Below are positions 15,817 through 22,472 of a DNA stretch of 22,472 nt, piece after piece. The position numbers and the translations under genes are program-made. The DNA lies in the IMG/VR virus record IMGVR_UViG_3300025168_000739, positions 1 through 22,472 of that record; one strand, given 5' to 3'. Under the pieces are notes generated by a model. The model was not told the origin of the DNA and ran no database searches. It saw nothing but the letters and a program-made list of their open reading frames with translations. The DNA comes from a virus. Every line of letters starts with the position of its first letter. Within the stretch, counting starts at the first letter, position 1.

Positions 15817-16479
15817 CTAGCATATTATTATTCTTCGAGTGCTTCCTCCGCCGCCGAGTCCTTTTATTTCGGTTCTATCTAATGTTAGATTACCACTTCC
15901 AGCGGTAGCTCTCAAGCTAATGGTTCCAGCACTATGACCACCATCAGCACTAATTGCACCTGTAGCTACTTGCTTATTAGTATTATGAGTTGTAAAAGTC
16001 CTGTTAGTTCCTTGTGGTATCTGTTGAGTTAAAATAACGGCATTACTACAAGAAGTAATCATAATTAGTGAATCCTCTTCAACTGTTAAATTTTGAGTAT
16101 TTGGTGTTGCTTGACCGCCCGTTCTTTCGTATGCTCCAACTCCACCGCTATCGGTAAAACTTCTTATGTGAACAGATACTGGATTCCACATGTTTTGATT
16201 AAAACTTACTACAACATTATGAGTTCCAGTAGGAGGGTCTACTAAATAAAAGAAAGACATTCTTTGACTTAAACCGCCCCTATTAGTGCTATGTAATTGT
16301 GTTAATGAAACTCCATTGTAAGTACATGGATTACTGCCTAACCCAACATTATTTGCATGAGTTATTTGAACAACAAGTAATCTATTGTTCCCTGTATTTT
16401 GATTATGTGAATAACTTTTAGAATATCCCGCAGGCGTAGCATTACTATTTGTTACATTTCCTTTAGTTGGAGCTGCCAT
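15817..16479 (-). CDS. Beta-sandwich virion/adhesin protein, 220 aa
   Basis: The protein is beta-rich with no membrane segment. After an N-rich start (MAAPTKGNVTNSNATPAGYS) it has the pattern NRLLVVQITHANN, CTYNGVSLTQLHS, FFYLVDPPTGTHNVVVSF. I recognise this as a recurring beta-sandwich domain of phage and bacterial surface proteins ('R.LvV.i......v.sVTYnGv.lt.......fYlv.PptGthnvvVsf'). The C-terminus is Gly-rich (EIKGLGGGGSTRRIIIC), ending in a single Cys. The ATG is 1 nt from the stop of the upstream 93-aa gene, so the two are coupled. A role as a minor adhesin or fibre-associated protein is inference from the neighbours. Confidence 0.7.
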   Translation of the reverse strand: MAAPTKGNVTNSNATPAGYSKSYSHNQNTGNNRLLVVQITHANNVGLGSNPCTYNGVSLTQLHSTNRGGLSQRMSFFYLVDPPTGTHNVVVSFNQNMWNPVSVHIRSFTDSGGVGAYERTGGQATPNTQNLTVEEDSLIMITSCSNAVILTQQIPQGTNRTFTTHNTNKQVATGAISADGGHSAGTISLRATAGSGNLTLDRTEIKGLGGGGSTRRIIIC

Positions 16480-16480
16480 A

Positions 16481-16762
16481 TTATAAATCGTTTATGTCTT
16501 TAATTTCAATTAAATTTCTTCCTTCTAGTGTATTTACTTCCGTTCTGGCCTCATTTACATAATCAGTTTCGCTAAAAAATGTACTTACGTTAATTTCTTC
16601 ATTTTCTAACTTTGTTCTATTTTCTGCTAAAAATGAACCTAATGTTTCATCGTAATTCTTATTTATAGAATCTATTAATTCAGAATCCCCAGTATACCCT
16701 ACTTCTGTGAACTTAACGATATTTAAAGATTCTAGCTCTATTTTAGTTATTATAGTTATCAC
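16481..16762 (-). CDS. Small hypothetical protein between fibre genes (93 aa)
   Basis: The start is GTG at 16760-16762; a TAA lies upstream in frame with no ATG between. The protein is acidic and helical (ELIDSINKNYDETLGSF, ENRTKLENEEI, ending EIKDINDL), with no signal or membrane segment. Not recognised. It is tightly coupled to the 220-aa gene downstream and lies 21 nt after the 135-aa gene. A fibre chaperone or small structural subunit would fit the context but has no sequence support. Confidence 0.6.
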   Translation of the reverse strand: MITIITKIELESLNIVKFTEVGYTGDSELIDSINKNYDETLGSFLAENRTKLENEEINVSTFFSETDYVNEARTEVNTLEGRNLIEIKDINDL

Positions 16763-16783
16763 TATTTTTTGATTTTAATTATA

Positions 16784-17191
16784 TTAATCTAAATAAGTTA
16801 CTTCAACAATACCTACACTAGGGAAAAATTCTTCAATTATCTGTTTACCGTAATTACTCATTACATAATGAATGGCCTGCAATCCTGTTTTTCCACCGTC
16901 TGAGTATGTATACTTATCTTCTTTTAAGCCTTCTTCGTTTATCAGTTGCATCTCAAAGTCCTGTCCCATAATGTTTTTATCAGAACCGTCAATGTTTAAT
17001 TGAATAGTATTTTCTGCTTTCCATTCAGTAGATTCTCCATACGCCCAATTAAAAGGTACATTAAAATTTTGAACAGTTTTTCTTCCTGTTCCTATGTTTC
17101 CAGGACAAGAAATCTTTCTTATACCTGCTGCATAAATATCAAGACCTCCTGCCTTAATTCCACAATCTTCTGCTAAAGTTATAGTTATCAT
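16784..17191 (-). CDS. Small hypothetical structural protein (135 aa)
   Basis: The protein is beta-rich, without signal peptide or membrane segment. It begins MITITLAEDCGIKAGGLDIYAAGI and continues with a TGRKTVQNFNVPFNWAYGES stretch and a C-terminal helix (LQAIHYVMSNYGKQIIEEFFP) before VGIVEVTYLD. The early 'GIKAGGLDIYAAGIRKI' looks like a short subunit of a layered virion assembly, but I do not recognise the family. The ATG follows an AT-rich leader with two overlapping AATAAATA boxes, so it probably begins a transcription unit with the 93-aa and 220-aa genes. Confidence 0.6.
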   Translation of the reverse strand: MITITLAEDCGIKAGGLDIYAAGIRKISCPGNIGTGRKTVQNFNVPFNWAYGESTEWKAENTIQLNIDGSDKNIMGQDFEMQLINEEGLKEDKYTYSDGGKTGLQAIHYVMSNYGKQIIEEFFPSVGIVEVTYLD

Positions 17192-17205
17192 AACCGATTT
17201 ATTTT

Positions 17206-17217
17206 TATTTATTTATT
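17206..17217 (-). promoter_or_regulatory. Overlapping AATAAATA boxes before the 135-aa gene
   Basis: On the minus strand AATAAATAAATA ends 14 nt before the ATG at 17191 and overlaps the end of the 700-aa gene. It is late-promoter-like and the same arrangement as at 15703-15714. Confidence 0.4.
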
Positions 17218-19318
17218 ATTCTGTATATCTTATGTTTACCACTGTTGTTGCCGCTGTTGCCACTGTTCCAATATCTAAGAATATCCAGCTGTTAGCTGGT
17301 ATTGTTGGATCTGTTGAGATATCTACAGCTGCTTCAGTTGTAGTTGTTAGTGTGGTAGACGCTCCTATTGCTGTAGGTGAACTGTTAGCTAAATCAGTAT
17401 CCCAATATAGTCTAATATCAACATCACCTGCTGCCATTAATGCTCCTAAAGCTTCTTGAATTGTTATTGCTACGTCTGTTCTAAATATAGGAATATAATC
17501 TGCATCCGCTGGAGATTCAAGAATTATTGTTTTGGTAAGAGACGGTAAAACAACATTGTTAACTGTTACACTATCTCCAATTTTAGTAATCTGAAAGTTG
17601 TTTAAAGCGTACCAAGTTGCATTAACAGAAAAACTTGAAGTACTATCTGCCCAAAATTCTACATAATCTCCTACTGCTAATTCAAGATTGGTAGTTCCAG
17701 TTGGTGCATCCCAAGAAGTATGTAAGTCTGTTGCTGTAATTCTTTGTGTAACTCCGTTTTTCTTACAAAATATTTGAACCCAGCCACTACCATTATCTAC
17801 GAACAATGTATTTGTAAATTGGTATGTTCCTGCACCGCTTGCAGCAACTGTAAATCTATGTGTTGTATTATCCCACTCTCCATTTATATCAAAACCAAGA
17901 GTAGAATTATCTACATAGTCAATTCTTTCTGCCGTAGAAGTAAAAGCTTGTGTTGTGTCCATACGTCCTTGAACAAGAACTTTAGTTCCTATTCCTGAAG
18001 TTGCTCCTCCACTAACTATTTGTTCCCAAGCTGAACCGTTCCAAAAGAACTTTTTATTTTTATCGGTATCAAAACATTCAAAACCTTTTTGAGTCGTTCC
18101 GAATGAACCACTTGAACCAACTCTTCCTGCCGTATTCATTGTTATATTACCGAAAAACGACTGTTGACTTACGTTTGTTCCGTAGTTACGAATCAAAAAC
18201 CTTGCTCCCGTAACTGGTGTTGACTGTCCTAAAGTGAAGTTAGCATCTAAAAAGCAATTGGCATCATTTGAAATTCTAAAGAACTCTGCATTAGCAGCAG
18301 TACTTAAAACAAGTTTAGACACTCCAGACTGAACATTAAACTTAAACAAGTCTTGCGTTCCCGCAGTGTTTCTTATTGTATAGCTTTGAGCGTTTAAGGC
18401 GTGTTGAATAATGTTACCTGTACCAACAGTAAAGGCGTTAGTACTTGTTCCGTCGTATGCTACATTAAAAGCTGAATTTACGTTAGAACCGTTTGTGGCA
18501 AACCTACCGCTATTTTTAACGTCTAAAAGTGAATTATTATTAATATCAGTAACTTTGAACCCACTTGTTGAAGCTGAATTGTTTGATCCTTTAATAAGTG
18601 TGTCGTCTTGTAAGCTTATTTTTTCAGAACCTATAACTGCTGTTCCTTTTAAAATCCACCTTGAAGATGAATCTATTAAACTATGTTCAACAGTAGCTTT
18701 TTTAAATTTTACATAATTATCCGTATCTAAAACAACTCCAAAACTACTATGTCTTGTTCTTAATGTAATATCAGGATAAACACCAATACTTGAACCATAA
18801 GAAACATTAGACTTAATATGTAAAAGAAATCCAGCACTACCGAAATTTAAGTAATCATTTTCAAGAGCCCCACTCGATAATTTTAAGCCATTAAGATATG
18901 ACATATTACATAATGCTAGTGTACTACTACCATTTGTATTATAAAAGGTATGTTTGCCATCAATAGCAGCACCACCATATCCAATTCCGTGTCCGTTTGC
19001 ATTACCTTGTTGAACATCTAAAAGCAATCTGTTTATTCCGGTTGAATCTTTTAATTGCCAAGAGTGATCGTTAATATCTGCTGTATGAGCTCCATCAAAA
19101 GTTAAATCTGCAATTGAAATATTATCACCGCCACTTTCGAATGGGTTTACTACAGCACCAGTTGAATCTTTGAAATAAACTAATTTAGTAGCTTTATCAA
19201 AAAAGTATGCGCTGTTAGGTAAACTTGCAGAAGTCCAATCAGAAGAACTGTCTGTTGTATGAGTATATGTTACTCCTGCTGATTGTGATATTCCGTTTGC
19301 TAAAGTTACTATTGCCAT
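17216..19318 (-). CDS. Tail fibre paralogue with shared N-terminal module and C1q-like domain (700 aa)
   Basis: Residues about 1-65 are a diverged copy of the shared module (GVTYTHTTDSSSDW, LPNSAYFFDKATKLVYFKDS). Residues about 70-420 form a long fibre body with repeating local patterns (LLDVQQGNANGHG, FKVTDINNNSLLDVKNSG, FKFNVQSG), like the template segments of phage fibre proteins. A GFECFDTDKNKKFFWNGSAWEQI segment follows. Residues about 441-580 look like a C1q/TNF-type jelly roll (FDINGEWDNTTHRFTV, GAGTYQFTNTLFVD, LAVGDYVEFWADS, FQITKIG). A last beta domain (YIPIFRTDVAITIQEAL ... INIRYTE-like end) closes it. C1q-type domains form trimers and bind ligands, so this is a good candidate receptor-binding protein. 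The start is 2 nt after the upstream 61-aa gene stop. Confidence 0.8.
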   Translation of the reverse strand: MAIVTLANGISQSAGVTYTHTTDSSSDWTSASLPNSAYFFDKATKLVYFKDSTGAVVNPFESGGDNISIADLTFDGAHTADINDHSWQLKDSTGINRLLLDVQQGNANGHGIGYGGAAIDGKHTFYNTNGSSTLALCNMSYLNGLKLSSGALENDYLNFGSAGFLLHIKSNVSYGSSIGVYPDITLRTRHSSFGVVLDTDNYVKFKKATVEHSLIDSSSRWILKGTAVIGSEKISLQDDTLIKGSNNSASTSGFKVTDINNNSLLDVKNSGRFATNGSNVNSAFNVAYDGTSTNAFTVGTGNIIQHALNAQSYTIRNTAGTQDLFKFNVQSGVSKLVLSTAANAEFFRISNDANCFLDANFTLGQSTPVTGARFLIRNYGTNVSQQSFFGNITMNTAGRVGSSGSFGTTQKGFECFDTDKNKKFFWNGSAWEQIVSGGATSGIGTKVLVQGRMDTTQAFTSTAERIDYVDNSTLGFDINGEWDNTTHRFTVAASGAGTYQFTNTLFVDNGSGWVQIFCKKNGVTQRITATDLHTSWDAPTGTTNLELAVGDYVEFWADSTSSFSVNATWYALNNFQITKIGDSVTVNNVVLPSLTKTIILESPADADYIPIFRTDVAITIQEALGALMAAGDVDIRLYWDTDLANSSPTAIGASTTLTTTTEAAVDISTDPTIPANSWIFLDIGTVATAATTVVNIRYTE

Positions 19319-19319
19319 G

Positions 19320-19505
19320 TTATGTCATTAAATTTTCAGAAAGCAATTTAAAGTCATTGAAAACTTGTTTTTGCTCGTTTGTTAAATCTTCAAAGTTGTT
19401 TATAGTTTGTGTTTCTCCAGACTCATTGACATATTGAACTATCATCCTCTCTGGAACTCCGTCGTGTCCAATTTGGAAAACTGTTTGTTTTAATGTATTT
19501 GCCAT
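19320..19505 (-). CDS. Small hypothetical protein before the 700-aa fibre (61 aa)
   Basis: This short, mixed protein (MANTLKQTVFQIGHDGVPER, VQYVNESGETQTINNFEDL) ends in a helix (EQKQVFNDFKLLSENLMT). It is not recognised, but its stop lies 1 nt before the fibre ATG and it has a good A-rich leader, so it is likely real and translated with the fibre. The size and position recall small fibre-assembly or joining proteins, without sequence proof. Confidence 0.6.
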   Translation of the reverse strand: MANTLKQTVFQIGHDGVPERMIVQYVNESGETQTINNFEDLTNEQKQVFNDFKLLSENLMT

Positions 19506-19518
19506 CTTTACTTTATTT

Positions 19519-19526
19519 TATTTATT
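19519..19526 (-). promoter_or_regulatory. AATAAATA box before the 61-aa/700-aa genes
   Basis: On the minus strand AATAAATA lies 13 nt before the ATG at 19505, in the 57-nt gap 19506-19562. It is late-promoter-like. Confidence 0.35.
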
Positions 19527-19562
19527 TTTTAAAATAATAAGTTCCTTTAAATATCAAAAGTG

Positions 19563-20912
19563 TTAACCAATTAAAACGTTTCCATAAATATCAGGAGTAT
19601 TACTTTGTAAGTTAGTTATATTTGAATTAATTGCTACAGTGCAGCCTCTAAATTTCAATCCTACAAAATAGCAACTCTTTGCTGAACCGGAATATAAGCC
19701 ATTAGCTGAAGCATTGTGAACTCTCAGACTACCGCCGCTAAATGTAACATCGTCGTCACTGCCTACAACGGTTAAGGCATGGCCTGCAGCATCATTCCAA
19801 ATCGAAGATACTGATAAATTAGAAAACTCGACTTTTCCTGCATTCTTAAGTACATACATTCCAGATGCAGCTGTAGATAAAGCTTTGACATCGTCAACTA
19901 AATGGTCTCCAGAGCCCGAACTATATCTAACTCCATAAGAAGAAGTAGAGTGTCCTGTTATGTTAGTTCCGTTTCCTAAAATATTGACTCCCGCAGAACC
20001 TGAAGAATAGCCAAAAATATTTGCGCATTTATTAGCTCCTGTTATAGAAGCCCCATAACTAGAATTAGAATATCCTTTACAATCAAAATTGTATCCTCCG
20101 GCTCCATAAAATCCAATATCTCCAGTAGATCTTCCTATGCAGCTATATGCGTTGCTACTATTGTTATAAACTCCATAAGAGCTAGTAGAAAATCCATAAC
20201 AATTTATTGCCGTTCCGTTGTTTTGTATTTGTAAACCGGCACCGCTGTTTGCGCTTGCTTTTGCATTTTCTAGTTTTGCGTTTGATATATAAACCCCTAA
20301 AGATTCTCCAACAAAATCACCACCTTTGACCGTTCTTGATGCGCTAGATAAATAACTAGCGTTACCGAAATCACTCTCTAAAATCATCGAATTTAAAGTC
20401 AAAACTCCAGAACCAGTTGCACTAATTGAAACACTGTTCGATAGTGATGCCGTACCTCCTATTCTTTTAATTTTACCATTAAACATTTCTAAAGAAACAT
20501 TAATTGGAACTGTAAAAGAATTAGAAGTTCCGGTCGTATTTAGTGTATAAGTATATCCGTTAAAGTTTATATTAACACCATCAACACAAGTCACTGTTAT
20601 ATCGCTCGTTTCTGTAATATTTGAAAATACTTCTATAGTATCTCCACTAGAAGCTGCTGCAAGCGCTAAAGCAAAAGTATCATAAGCAGTATACTTACCA
20701 GTTGAATCTGATATAGCAATTTTCATAATAGATCCACCGTATACACTTAACACTGCACCAGTAGAATCCTTATAATAAGGTAAACTAGTAGCTTTGTCAT
20801 AAAAATAAGTACTGTTTGGTACACTTCCCCAATCACCATTGTTGTCGGTTATCTTTGAATAACTAATACCTTTTTCAGGTTTCGGGTTAAAGTTTATATC
20901 TTGTACTGCCAT
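19563..20912 (-). CDS. Tail fibre with shared N-terminal module and beta-helix (449 aa)
   Basis: Residues about 1-60 are a diverged shared module (GISYSKITDNNGDW, VPNSTYFYDKATSLPYYKDS). From about residue 65 a beta-helix begins: TAYDTFALALAAASSGDTI, VFSNITE, INFNGYTYTL, MFNGKIKRIGG. A long series of turns rich in N, S and G follows (SSYGVYNNSSNAYS, GFYGAGGYNFDC). The end (GCTVAINSNITNLQ...DIYGNVLIG) matches the C-terminal cap of the 1269-aa and right-edge fibres. It therefore combines the N-terminal anchor of one group with the beta-helix of the other, which makes it the link between the two sets. Beta-helix fibres may bind or cut surface polysaccharide; no catalytic residues could be assigned. 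Confidence 0.8.
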   Translation of the reverse strand: MAVQDINFNPKPEKGISYSKITDNNGDWGSVPNSTYFYDKATSLPYYKDSTGAVLSVYGGSIMKIAISDSTGKYTAYDTFALALAAASSGDTIEVFSNITETSDITVTCVDGVNINFNGYTYTLNTTGTSNSFTVPINVSLEMFNGKIKRIGGTASLSNSVSISATGSGVLTLNSMILESDFGNASYLSSASRTVKGGDFVGESLGVYISNAKLENAKASANSGAGLQIQNNGTAINCYGFSTSSYGVYNNSSNAYSCIGRSTGDIGFYGAGGYNFDCKGYSNSSYGASITGANKCANIFGYSSGSAGVNILGNGTNITGHSTSSYGVRYSSGSGDHLVDDVKALSTAASGMYVLKNAGKVEFSNLSVSSIWNDAAGHALTVVGSDDDVTFSGGSLRVHNASANGLYSGSAKSCYFVGLKFRGCTVAINSNITNLQSNTPDIYGNVLIG

Positions 20913-20930
20913 TATTATCTTATTTTTATT

Positions 20931-22472
20931 CTATATAGTTATATTTCCATACGGGTCACTAGTAAACGTATTAGATAAAGTTACATTTGAGCTTATTGTA
21001 GTTGTAGCACCATCAAAAGAACAATTAGCTACCTTCATATTCATAGCAGCATCACCTTTTATACAATTAACAGTTGAATCTGCTACCTCAAAATCACAAT
21101 TAACAAAAGTAACTACAGAAGCTCCATCAACAATGTTAGCAGCATGTGCTGTTCCCCCAGATGTTTTCTCACTTATAAATGTACACTTCTTAAATTTACT
21201 AGTAGAACTTCCATAATTATAAAAAGCTACACCATCTTTATTTCTAAAAGTACAATTAATCCAATTTGTGGTAAATCTTGATACTACATTATTAGTCCCA
21301 GAATTAGTAGTAAAGTTTACATTTTCAACCCTTTCAGCACCTGTAATAAAAGCACAATCAGTACTATCACTAAAAACATCACCATTTATTAGTATTGAAT
21401 TACTAGGTACATTTAATGTTCTTGTTCCGCTAGTAGTTTTACAATAGAAGTTTTCTATTTTATAGGCTGAAGCAGAAGAAAATACAGCATAACCAGATAC
21501 ACTTATAGCTGTAAAATCTTTAACTATAGGTGCTAGCGATTCTAATAAAACACAATTACCACTATTAGATTCAGCATAAAAATTAGTTGCTGATGTTACA
21601 GAAGATCTAACTCTTAAAGCTGCTCCTGTTCCTTCGGCTATTGCCTTAAAATTAGTAACGTCTCCACCAGCATTTAAGAAACAAGCCATTCCAGAACCTG
21701 TACTAATAGATATAAAACTTGTTAATGAAATACCTCCTAATGCATCAGCTAAATAAACCCCATAACCTGTATTAGTTTTAAAGGTAGAATTTCCTAACTC
21801 CCATATATTAATTGGTGTTACTGATGCATCTATTTTTAAAGCTGAACCTGCTTCACTATAAACATAACAATTAGACATATATAAATCTCCAATACCACTT
21901 GAAAAATGTAAAGCATTCCCAGTTCCAGTAGTTTTTATTAGAGACCCATTTATTATTGTAATTATATTACTTTGTAATTTATTAAATATTACAGCACCTG
22001 AATCATTAGCGGTATTCGTTATGGTAAAACCATTTAAATCAAAAGTTATATTATCAATGTTTGTTGTTACATTTGTAGAAATAGAAGTAGTTGTTGTTAT
22101 ATTATCATGTAAAGTAATAGTAATATCACCCCCAGATGAATTAGCTGCAGTTAAAGCAGATTGAACATCAGTATAAAATACTGAACCTCCACTTCCACCC
22201 TCTTGGGTAAGTTGTACAATTCCTACTCCGGCCGCAACATCTACCCATGCAGTACCATTATATCTTTGTAAACTACTTAAATCAGTATCAAATACCATTA
22301 AGTTAGTATCTGGTGAAGAGATAGCATTCTTTTGAGCTGTTGTTAGCCTTGGCATTAAGAAGCCGTCTGTTGTTGTATTCATCTCAACTTTACCTCCTAA
22401 TATTGCACCCGTAGAGGAAAGCAAATGTTGAGGTGTTGTTGTATTCCATCCTAAACCTAGACTATTACCTGT
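20931..22472 (-). CDS. Tail fibre with beta-helix, 5' end outside window
   Basis: The frame stays open to the right edge; a TTG near 22424 is only internal (upstream codons read TGNSLGLGWNTTTPQHL). Near the visible start is the segment GFLMPRLTTAQKNAI then LMVFDTDLSSLQRYNGTAWV, common in Bacteroidota phage and surface proteins. From about 22210 down, the beta-helix shared with the two other fibres begins: FYTDVQSALTAANSSGGDI, LHDNITT, FDLNGFTIT, IINGSLIKTTG. It ends in SDPYGNITI, the same cap as the others. It starts left-to-right 18 nt from the 449-aa gene and lies in the same transcription direction, so the fibre locus continues past the window. Confidence 0.8.
   Translation of the reverse strand, partial: TGNSLGLGWNTTTPQHLLSSTGAILGGKVEMNTTTDGFLMPRLTTAQKNAISSPDTNLMVFDTDLSSLQRYNGTAWVDVAAGVGIVQLTQEGGSGGSVFYTDVQSALTAANSSGGDITITLHDNITTTTSISTNVTTNIDNITFDLNGFTITNTANDSGAVIFNKLQSNIITIINGSLIKTTGTGNALHFSSGIGDLYMSNCYVYSEAGSALKIDASVTPINIWELGNSTFKTNTGYGVYLADALGGISLTSFISISTGSGMACFLNAGGDVTNFKAIAEGTGAALRVRSSVTSATNFYAESNSGNCVLLESLAPIVKDFTAISVSGYAVFSSASAYKIENFYCKTTSGTRTLNVPSNSILINGDVFSDSTDCAFITGAERVENVNFTTNSGTNNVVSRFTTNWINCTFRNKDGVAFYNYGSSTSKFKKCTFISEKTSGGTAHAANIVDGASVVTFVNCDFEVADSTVNCIKGDAAMNMKVANCSFDGATTTISSNVTLSNTFTSDPYGNITI

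Noticed and set aside
17232-18716. Plus-strand frames of 75-101 aa opposite the 700-aa fibre
   Set aside because: They are antisense to a clear fibre gene, Ser/Val-rich by composition, with no family match and no leader.

Overview
The window is a stretch of structural and lysis genes from a contractile-tailed (T4-like) phage or a provirus of one. It is AT-rich, almost fully coding, and its genes sit end to end with 1-2 nt gaps or short overlaps. No rRNA, tRNA, CRISPR array, IS element or cellular housekeeping gene was seen. Starts lack Shine-Dalgarno sequences and often follow A-rich leaders. The fibre proteins carry the 'GFLMPRLTTAQ...DT...YNGTAWV' type of segment common in Bacteroidota phage structural proteins. 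A Bacteroidota (perhaps marine flavobacterial) host is therefore likely, but this is inference.

Layout: (1) 1-1079, plus strand: 3' part of a tail adhesin with LVIVD-like repeats and a C-terminal phage tail-collar domain. (2) 1081-2485, minus strand: a 2OG-Fe(II) oxygenase and an unrecognised protein. (3) 2566-8360, plus strand: a head/neck/tail-connector run. It has a large protein with a gp14-like neck region and a C-terminal LamG-like domain, a gp15-like sheath terminator, a possible head protein with a capsid-targeting-like N-terminus, a small cupin-like protein, a conserved 100-aa protein, an 81-aa conserved protein whose frame is broken at a run of nine A, a second protein with a capsid-targeting-like N-terminus, and a tail-tube-like protein. 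(4) 8366-9481, minus strand: a lysis cassette with an M15 peptidase endolysin, a membrane protein that could be the holin, and a short helical protein. (5) 9502-22472, minus strand: a large fibre/receptor-binding locus that runs off the right edge.

The fibre locus is the most unusual part. Four of its proteins share a roughly 60-residue N-terminal module but have unrelated C-terminal halves. Two of these have 95 bp of identical DNA at their 5' ends and flank a family 25 glycosyltransferase gene. Three proteins, including the 1269-residue fibre, share a right-handed beta-helix region and end in the same D-x-Y-G-N cap. This looks like a modular, recombining adhesin array with a built-in sugar-transfer enzyme. 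ATAAATA boxes like T4 late promoters sit just upstream of several starts.

All family names rest on motifs read by eye and on memory of the families; no database search was run.
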